This document shows positions 59,110-64,000 of a stretch of DNA of 64,000 bases, piece after piece (position 1 is the stretch's first letter; every line of letters starts with the position of its first letter). The DNA is from an uncultured Bacteroidales bacterium. GTDB taxonomy: Bacteria; Bacteroidota; Bacteroidia; Bacteroidales; UBA932. Below the pieces are notes generated by a model that did no database searches, was not told the DNA's origin, and saw nothing but the letters and a program-made list of their open reading frames with translations. A program made the translations under genes and the position numbers. The stretch lies in contig CAKVAS010000012.1 in the NCBI GenBank assembly GCA_934725015.1, positions 22,841-86,840 of the forward strand. Reading direction: 5' to 3'.

Positions 59110-59131
59110 CATCTTCAAAAAGATGATTTTT
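59110..59131 (+). terminator. Terminator of the LlaJI-like operon
   Basis: CATCTT (59110-59115) pairs with AAGATG (59120-59125) across a four-base loop, followed by ATTTTT. Confidence 0.65.
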
Positions 59132-59156
59132 AGGACTATTTATCCCTGAAATCACT

Positions 59157-59164
59157 TACCTTTG
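59157..59164 (+). promoter_or_regulatory. -7 box for the acyltransferase gene
   Basis: TACCTTTG, 127 bp before the chosen ATG; the -33 element is weak. The long leader leaves room for an alternative start at 59226. Confidence 0.4.
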
Positions 59165-59291
59165 TAAACCGCCGCAATACCATCGTCGCGAAAGAATCCT
59201 GAGCAGGAAGAAACTTCCCGGTGTAATGATGCTGGAAAGCGTAATACGGTTTACGGCGGACAACATCGACAATGTTTTGTCCACAAAAAAT

Positions 59292-60389
59292 ATGACTGAA
59301 AAGAGAATCGTCTTCCTTGACTATGTGCGGGTGTTCGCCTGCTTTCTTGTGATGCTGGTCCACGCCAGCGAAAACTTCTATCCGGGGCCGGGCGCGACGG
59401 ACATGGCCGGGCCTCAGTCTATGCTGGCCAACGAGACGGACAGGCTCTGGGTGTCGCTCTATGACGGGGCTTCAAGAATGGCGGTGCCGCTGTTCATGAT
59501 CGTGTCGGCGTTCCTTTTAGTGCCGATGAAGCCGGGGCAGACGGCAAGGGAGTTCTATAAAAGGAGATTCACGAAAATCCTTCCCCCGTTTCTCATCTTC
59601 GCCGTGCTCTACGCCACCCTGCCGATGCTCTGGGGGCAGATTGACGAAGCCACGAGCCTGCGCGACCTCGCGCGCATTCCCCTGAACTTCCCGACCCTCG
59701 CCGGGCACCTCTGGTTCATGTTCCCCCTCTTCGGGCTCTACCTTTTCATCCCGATGATTTCGCCGTGGCTCGAAAAGGCCGGAAAGAAGGAAGAGCGGTT
59801 CTTCATACTGCTGTTCCTGATTTCCACCTGCATCCCCTACCTCAACCGCTGGTTCGGAGAGGTCTGGGGACAGTGCTTCTGGAATGAATATCACCTTCTC
59901 TGGTACTTCTCCGGCTATCTCGGCTACCTCGTGCTCGCCCACTACATCCGTGTGCATCTGGACTGGAGCCGCAGGAAAAAGCTCGCCGTCGGAGCTGTTC
60001 TGGCCGTTGCCGGAGCCGTCGCAACCATACTCTCCTTCTATGTGCAGGCCACACCGGGCGTGGTTCTCGAAACTCCAAGGCTCGAAATCGGCTGGGCGTT
60101 CTGCACGATTAACGTCGTCTGCCTCACGGCCGGCGCGTTCCTTATGTTCAGCTGCATAGAGCGGAAAACCGCGCCGAGACTGATAACAAGACTCTCGAAA
60201 CTGAGCTACGGAATGTACCTGATGCACATCTTCTGGCTGCATATGTGGTCCGTCGTGTCAATGCAGATGCTCCGTCTCCCTACCGTCGCGTCAATTCCGT
60301 TCATCGCCGTCTGCACTTTCGTCTGCTGCGCCGTCACGACCGGACTCATATCCCGGATTCCCGGAAGCAGATGGGTCGTCGGGGCGTAG
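59292..60389 (+). CDS. Acyltransferase family membrane protein (OafA/Acyl_transf_3-like)
   Basis: 365 aa from the ATG at 59292 (MTEKRIVFLDYVRVFACFLV). The start RIVFLDYVRVFACFLVMLVH contains the conserved catalytic His/Arg block of acyltransferase-3 proteins, followed by about ten membrane helices (SAFLLVP, HLWFMFPLFGLYLFIPMI). It transfers acyl (often acetyl or succinyl) groups to extracytoplasmic sugars. An upstream ATG at 59226 adds 22 residues with no family support. Confidence 0.83.
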   Translation: MTEKRIVFLDYVRVFACFLVMLVHASENFYPGPGATDMAGPQSMLANETDRLWVSLYDGASRMAVPLFMIVSAFLLVPMKPGQTAREFYKRRFTKILPPFLIFAVLYATLPMLWGQIDEATSLRDLARIPLNFPTLAGHLWFMFPLFGLYLFIPMISPWLEKAGKKEERFFILLFLISTCIPYLNRWFGEVWGQCFWNEYHLLWYFSGYLGYLVLAHYIRVHLDWSRRKKLAVGAVLAVAGAVATILSFYVQATPGVVLETPRLEIGWAFCTINVVCLTAGAFLMFSCIERKTAPRLITRLSKLSYGMYLMHIFWLHMWSVVSMQMLRLPTVASIPFIAVCTFVCCAVTTGLISRIPGSRWVVGA

Positions 60390-60439
60390 GGTCCGCAGAT
60401 ATAGAAAAACATGGAAATATATGAATATCAATAAAATAT

Positions 60440-61225
60440 ATGAAAATTTCACATTTCTCAGGAAAACTCGTTTTCGGAATCATTCTTTGCCTCGGACTTT
60501 CGATGACGAACGCCGCTGCGCAGGATTATTATGAAGACCACAGGAAGGGAGACCCGTACAGGTTTGAGGAGCCGGACGGTTTCGTATGGTACAAGGATGT
60601 CAAGAATGGGGCGGTGCAGGTCTATGACAAAGACATGAAAGTCCTCATTCCGCGCTCGCGTGGCTACAAGAGCTGCACTTTCAAGGAAAGCGCCGGAATG
60701 TTCAGCCTCGGAAAGTTCTACACAAGCGCTGACGGAGAGAAGGTTACCCTGTATATAGGACTCGCGGAGAAGGACGGGACGGAAGTCATCAGGTGGGAGA
60801 AGCGCTACACGGGCGGCTACCGGACAAAGAAGGGAAACCGCTACGTCGTCAAGAAGGAGGATTTCGTCGGAGTATGCGATTCCACCGGACGCGAGCTGAT
60901 TTCTCCGGACCTGAGATATACTTCATGCACCGCCACCCACGGCTGCTACAAGGTCAGCGACGGAAGATATGTCGGGCTGCATGACTACGAGACCGGCAAG
61001 GTCATGATTCCGCTGTCAAGGCGCTACACCAGCCTCTCGTTCAACACCGCGAGGAACTACATCCCAGTGCGCAGAGGCAATCTCAAGGGCGCGTGCCTGA
61101 CTGACGGGACCGAGGTCGTTCCGCCGGTTTGGCATGACTGCGTCTATAACGACAAGACTGAATGCTTCATGGTGAGGCGCGGCGCCGACACATTGTGGGA
61201 GAGGACAGAAATTACAATCCGGTAA
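60440..61225 (+). CDS. Secreted WG-repeat-like protein
   Basis: 261 aa with a signal peptide (KLVFGIILCLGLSMTNAAAQ). The mature part holds about five degenerate repeats of the WG kind: a short beta turn 'GVcDsTGRELIsP', 'GLhDYETGKVMIPLS', 'GACLTDGTEVVPP'. Likely periplasmic or surface-associated; function unknown. It follows the acyltransferase by 50 bp on the same strand. Confidence 0.65.
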   Translation: MKISHFSGKLVFGIILCLGLSMTNAAAQDYYEDHRKGDPYRFEEPDGFVWYKDVKNGAVQVYDKDMKVLIPRSRGYKSCTFKESAGMFSLGKFYTSADGEKVTLYIGLAEKDGTEVIRWEKRYTGGYRTKKGNRYVVKKEDFVGVCDSTGRELISPDLRYTSCTATHGCYKVSDGRYVGLHDYETGKVMIPLSRRYTSLSFNTARNYIPVRRGNLKGACLTDGTEVVPPVWHDCVYNDKTECFMVRRGADTLWERTEITIR

Positions 61226-61289
61226 TAGAAGCTGTCTCTGTAGGTATCGGAAGTCGTCGCCGGCGGCTTCGTAAAATTTTATTTGTAAT

Positions 61290-63470
61290 ATGGAAGATAG
61301 AAATTTTGAGGTTGAGCTGGCGCGGTTTATCGTTGAGAAGACCCGCAGGAGTCTGTTTCTGACGGGAAAGGCCGGGACGGGAAAGACGACGTTTCTGAGG
61401 GACATCACAAGACATACGAAGAAAAAGCACATTGTGCTTGCTCCGACGGGTGTCGCGGCGGTCAATGCGGGGGCGATGACGATTCACTCCTTCTTCCAGT
61501 TCGGGCTCGGGGTCTATGTTCCCGGGGTGGCGGCGCCGCAGACGGGCTATTTCATCCGAAAGGCGAAGCTTGACCTGATACGCAGCCTCGACCTCATAGT
61601 CATAGACGAGATTTCGATGGTGCGGGCCGACCTGCTCGACCACATCGACGCGGAGCTTCGCAGAATACGGCGCAGCTACCTGCCGTTCGGCGGGGTGCAG
61701 CTTCTGATGATCGGCGACCTTCAGCAGCTTCCGCCGATTGCTCACGGCGAGGAGGAAATGATTCTGAGACAACACTATAAGTCCCTGTATTTCTTTGACA
61801 GCAAGGCACTTCAAAATTTCGAATATTCCTGCATAGAGCTGAAGAACGTGTATCGTCAGAGTGATTCCCATTTTGTGGATATTCTCAACCGCGCACGCAT
61901 CGGCCGTCTCACGCAGGAGGACATCGACGAGCTGAACACACGCTATCAGCCCGGATTCATTCCGCGCCCGGAAGACAACTACATCCGTCTCGTCACGCAT
62001 AACCGCATGGTACAGAGCGTGAACGAGGGAGAGATGACCAAGCTCGGCGGCGACGAATATGCCTTTGACGCGAAGGTCACGGGGACATTCCCCACGGAGT
62101 CTTTCCCGACGGCGGAACGGCTTGTCCTGAAGAAGGGCGCTCAGGTGATGTTCATCAAGAACGACCCGGACAAGCGCTTCATAAACGGCACCCTGGGTGA
62201 GGTCTGCTACCTGTGGAAGGACAAGATTAAGGTCAGGATTGCGGACTCAGGAGTCGCGATTGACGTCGAGCCGATGGAGTGGGAGAACATACGCTACCAG
62301 CTGGACGAGACTGACAACACCGTAAAATCCACCACGATAGGCAAGTTCAGGCAGTATCCGGTGCGCCCGGCATGGGCCATCACCATCCACAAGAGCCAGG
62401 GGCTGACATTCGACCGTGCGATTATCGACGCGAGGGCAGCCTTCTCGCCCGGCCAGGCATACGTCGCGCTGAGCCGCTGCCGCTCGCTCGAAGGAATCGT
62501 TCTCAGCTCCCCTCTCCGCGCCTCGGCGTTCATGACCGACACGACCATCGATGACTTTCTCCAAAGCCGTCTCGCCGAAGCCCGGGCGCTTGCCTCCGAG
62601 GTCGCCTTCGTCCCGTTCGACTACGACCGCAGCAAGGACAGGCCGGAGCCGAAAATCGGCAACAGGGTCGCTTCGAGACCGTCAGTTACCATTCTTGACA
62701 AAGCGACGGCTCATGAAATATCCGAGGGCTTATCAAGCCCATGTTTCAGTAAAGAATCCGGTAAAACATCTGCGGGCAAGTCCGGAACCGGCGACGCGAA
62801 TGCCGTCAGCGCCAAACTCGTCGCCGCGTTAAAATCCTGGAGGCTCGAAAAGGCGCATGAGCTCAATGTTCCGGCATTCTACATTCTCAGCAACAAGGTG
62901 CTCGACAACATAGCGGCATATCTGCCCCATACTCAAGAAGAACTCCTCGAAGTTCCCGGCATAGGCCCGGCAAAGGCCGATGGCTACGGAGCGGCAATAC
63001 TGAAGATAGTGCAGGAAAACAGCGACGGCGCCGCTGCAGCCCGTGCCCCAAAAGCCAATGAGCAGGAAACAGCCGTACTTGGTAAATTCAGTTCAAACCC
63101 GTCAGAAGATGGACTTGCGGTCACACGACTGAAACGGAAGTCAAAGACAGCGGACACGGACACCCCGAAAATACCGTCCCAGCAGATTTCTTTCGATATG
63201 TTCCGCGTCGGCAAATCCATAGAGGAAATCGCCGCCGAACGCGGAATGTCCCCATCGACAATCGAGACACACCTCTGCAAATACGTCGAGTCCGGCGACA
63301 TCGACATCAGAAGAATCGTCCCCGAAGACACCATAGCGAAAGTCCTCTTCTTCCGCCACGCCCACCCGGACTCCACTCACCTCAAAGACATCTACGACGC
63401 CTACCGGGGCGCCATCCCCTACTCCCACATCCGCTTCGTCCTCGCCTCGATGAATACTGTCTTGCGATAA
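61290..63470 (+). CDS. PIF1-like helicase with HRDC and C-terminal HTH
   Basis: 726 aa. Helicase motifs: Walker A TGKAGTGKTT (25-34), Walker B LIVIDEISMV (102-111), GDLQQLPP, and motif VI-like TIHKSQGLTFD with VALSRCR. An HRDC domain follows (LKSWRLEKAHELNVPAFYIL ... VPGIGPAKADGYG), and then a HTH_40-like end (ISFDMFRVGKSIEEIAAERG). The HRDC plus HTH tail resembles RecQ C-termini grafted onto a PIF1 motor. Presumably involved in replication or repair of structured DNA. Confidence 0.87.
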   Translation: MEDRNFEVELARFIVEKTRRSLFLTGKAGTGKTTFLRDITRHTKKKHIVLAPTGVAAVNAGAMTIHSFFQFGLGVYVPGVAAPQTGYFIRKAKLDLIRSLDLIVIDEISMVRADLLDHIDAELRRIRRSYLPFGGVQLLMIGDLQQLPPIAHGEEEMILRQHYKSLYFFDSKALQNFEYSCIELKNVYRQSDSHFVDILNRARIGRLTQEDIDELNTRYQPGFIPRPEDNYIRLVTHNRMVQSVNEGEMTKLGGDEYAFDAKVTGTFPTESFPTAERLVLKKGAQVMFIKNDPDKRFINGTLGEVCYLWKDKIKVRIADSGVAIDVEPMEWENIRYQLDETDNTVKSTTIGKFRQYPVRPAWAITIHKSQGLTFDRAIIDARAAFSPGQAYVALSRCRSLEGIVLSSPLRASAFMTDTTIDDFLQSRLAEARALASEVAFVPFDYDRSKDRPEPKIGNRVASRPSVTILDKATAHEISEGLSSPCFSKESGKTSAGKSGTGDANAVSAKLVAALKSWRLEKAHELNVPAFYILSNKVLDNIAAYLPHTQEELLEVPGIGPAKADGYGAAILKIVQENSDGAAAARAPKANEQETAVLGKFSSNPSEDGLAVTRLKRKSKTADTDTPKIPSQQISFDMFRVGKSIEEIAAERGMSPSTIETHLCKYVESGDIDIRRIVPEDTIAKVLFFRHAHPDSTHLKDIYDAYRGAIPYSHIRFVLASMNTVLR

Positions 63471-63492
63471 ACCATTTTAGCCAGAAAAGCAA

Positions 63493-63528
63493 TTGTGCTT
63501 GCACAACAAAAATTTTATTGTAACTTCG
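63493..63528 (+). promoter_or_regulatory. Fic-like gene promoter with palindrome
   Basis: TTGTGC-TT-GCACAA (63493-63506) is a perfect palindrome overlapping a -33 (CTTG, 63498-63501), followed after 19 bp by TAACTTCG (63521-63528). It may be an operator or the terminator hairpin of the helicase gene. Confidence 0.5.
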
Positions 63529-63560
63529 CAGCATAAATTAAATTGTAACACATAGGCATT

Positions 63561-63937
63561 ATGGCCCTACCATCCGAAAAACTGGCACAATCACTTGCTG
63601 TCTTGCAACAGGTTCAGCAGACCAAGAAAAGCACAGTCATCAAGTCGTCAGATATCACAAGAACTCATCTTGAATGTCTGACCGACAATGGTTTTCTTAT
63701 GAAAGTTCTCAATGGATGGTATATCCAGTCAGACCCGGGCTCACGTTCTGGAGACACCACAGCCTGGTACATTTCCTATTGGAAATTCATTGACGAATAT
63801 GTCCGTGAAAAACTCGGCGACGACTGGTGCCTTTCGCCGGAAATCTCATGGACATCCAGACAGGTAACTGGACGGTTCTGCCACAATTGATAGTCCGTTC
63901 TCCGAAATGCTCAAACACGACTGTGTGTAAGCAGTAA
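63561..63937 (+). pseudogene. Fic-family N-terminal region, frameshifted and interrupted
   Basis: MALPSEKLAQSLAVLQQVQQ, SSDITRTHLECLTDNGF, and GWYIQSDPG ... GDDWCLSPE match the N-terminal wing of a large Fic-family protein (AMPylation toxin relatives). After GDDWCLSPEIS the frame changes by one base: the other frame reads DIQTGNWTVLPQLIVRSPKC before a TAA at 63935-63937. The remainder is replaced by repeat sequence, so the gene is dead twice. Confidence 0.65.
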
Positions 63938-64000
63938 CTTTGCATCAGCGGAAATCGGAAGTTTTAGTTTCAGCAGAAATCGGCATAATTGATTCAGCAG
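63924..64000 (+). mobile_element. Possible left end of an IS21-type insertion sequence
   Basis: From TGTGTAAG at 63924 onward the sequence no longer looks like the Fic gene. It contains CAGCGGAAATCGG (63946-63958), CAGCAGAAATCGG (63971-63983) and the start of a third copy (63995-64000). Multiple short terminal repeats of this kind occur at IS21-family ends. No transposase is inside the window. Confidence 0.45.

Noticed and set aside
1..64000. tRNA and rRNA genes
   Set aside because: No cloverleaf with a T-loop GGTTCGA(A/T)TC plus anticodon stem was found on either strand by eye; a tRNAscan run would settle it.

Overview
The window comes from a chromosome of a Bacteroidales bacterium (Bacteroidota), probably gut-associated; genus cannot be fixed from sequence alone. 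The evidence is the repeated -33/-7 promoter pattern of this phylum (ATTG or TTTG, 19-21 bp, TAnnTTTG or TAACTTCG), BACON/DUF4876 and DUF6850 proteins beside a TonB-dependent receptor, an UpxY-type capsule antiterminator, and menaquinone genes (menA, menG). No rRNA, tRNA or CRISPR array was seen. Most genes are moderately GC-rich, but bases 1-7150 and several restriction genes are clearly AT-richer, which suggests horizontal acquisition.

Layout. (1) 1-11.6 kb, minus strand: a surface polysaccharide locus read from a promoter at 11530-11561. It holds an upxY gene knocked out of frame by a nine-G tract at its start codon, three genes for UDP-N-acetyl-L-fucosamine (capG, capE, capF types), an inserted four-gene module (RES-domain protein, small membrane protein, GHKL ATPase, STAS-like protein), then a cytidylyltransferase-dehydrogenase fusion, an SDR, a sulfotransferase and a flippase cut by the window edge. 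(2) 11.6-16.2 kb: an ATPase of the PF01637/DUF234 type, mnmA, cdd and a patatin-like lipase. (3) 16.3-22.9 kb: an outer-membrane uptake operon (TonB receptor, lipoprotein, DUF6850 barrel, DUF4876 lipoprotein) with two possible slippage sites. (4) 23-36.9 kb: household genes (antiporter, queuosine-precursor transporter, ThrE pair, menA, menG, COG0523 metallochaperone with a His-rich loop, an exonuclease-RecQ-UvrD fusion, SGNH hydrolase, SprT-like protease), interspersed with REP-like arrays. (5) 37-59.1 kb: a defence and accessory island with a C5 methyltransferase beside a broken Eco47II-like endonuclease, two McrB/LlaJI-type nuclease modules placed back to back plus a truncated third nuclease, and three more ATPases of the AAA/DUF234/DUF4143 kind, with LemA, TSCPD, YiiX, PLD, flavodoxin and nucleotide hydrolase genes between them and several pseudogenes. 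(6) 59.2-64 kb: an acyltransferase, a secreted WG-repeat-like protein, a PIF1/HRDC helicase, and a frameshifted Fic-family gene running into repeats that look like an IS21-type end.

The most interesting signals are the poly-G switch on upxY, the RES/STAS/GHKL module, and inverted repeats built into or next to the promoters of all four intact AAA-type ATPase genes, each with a different sequence.
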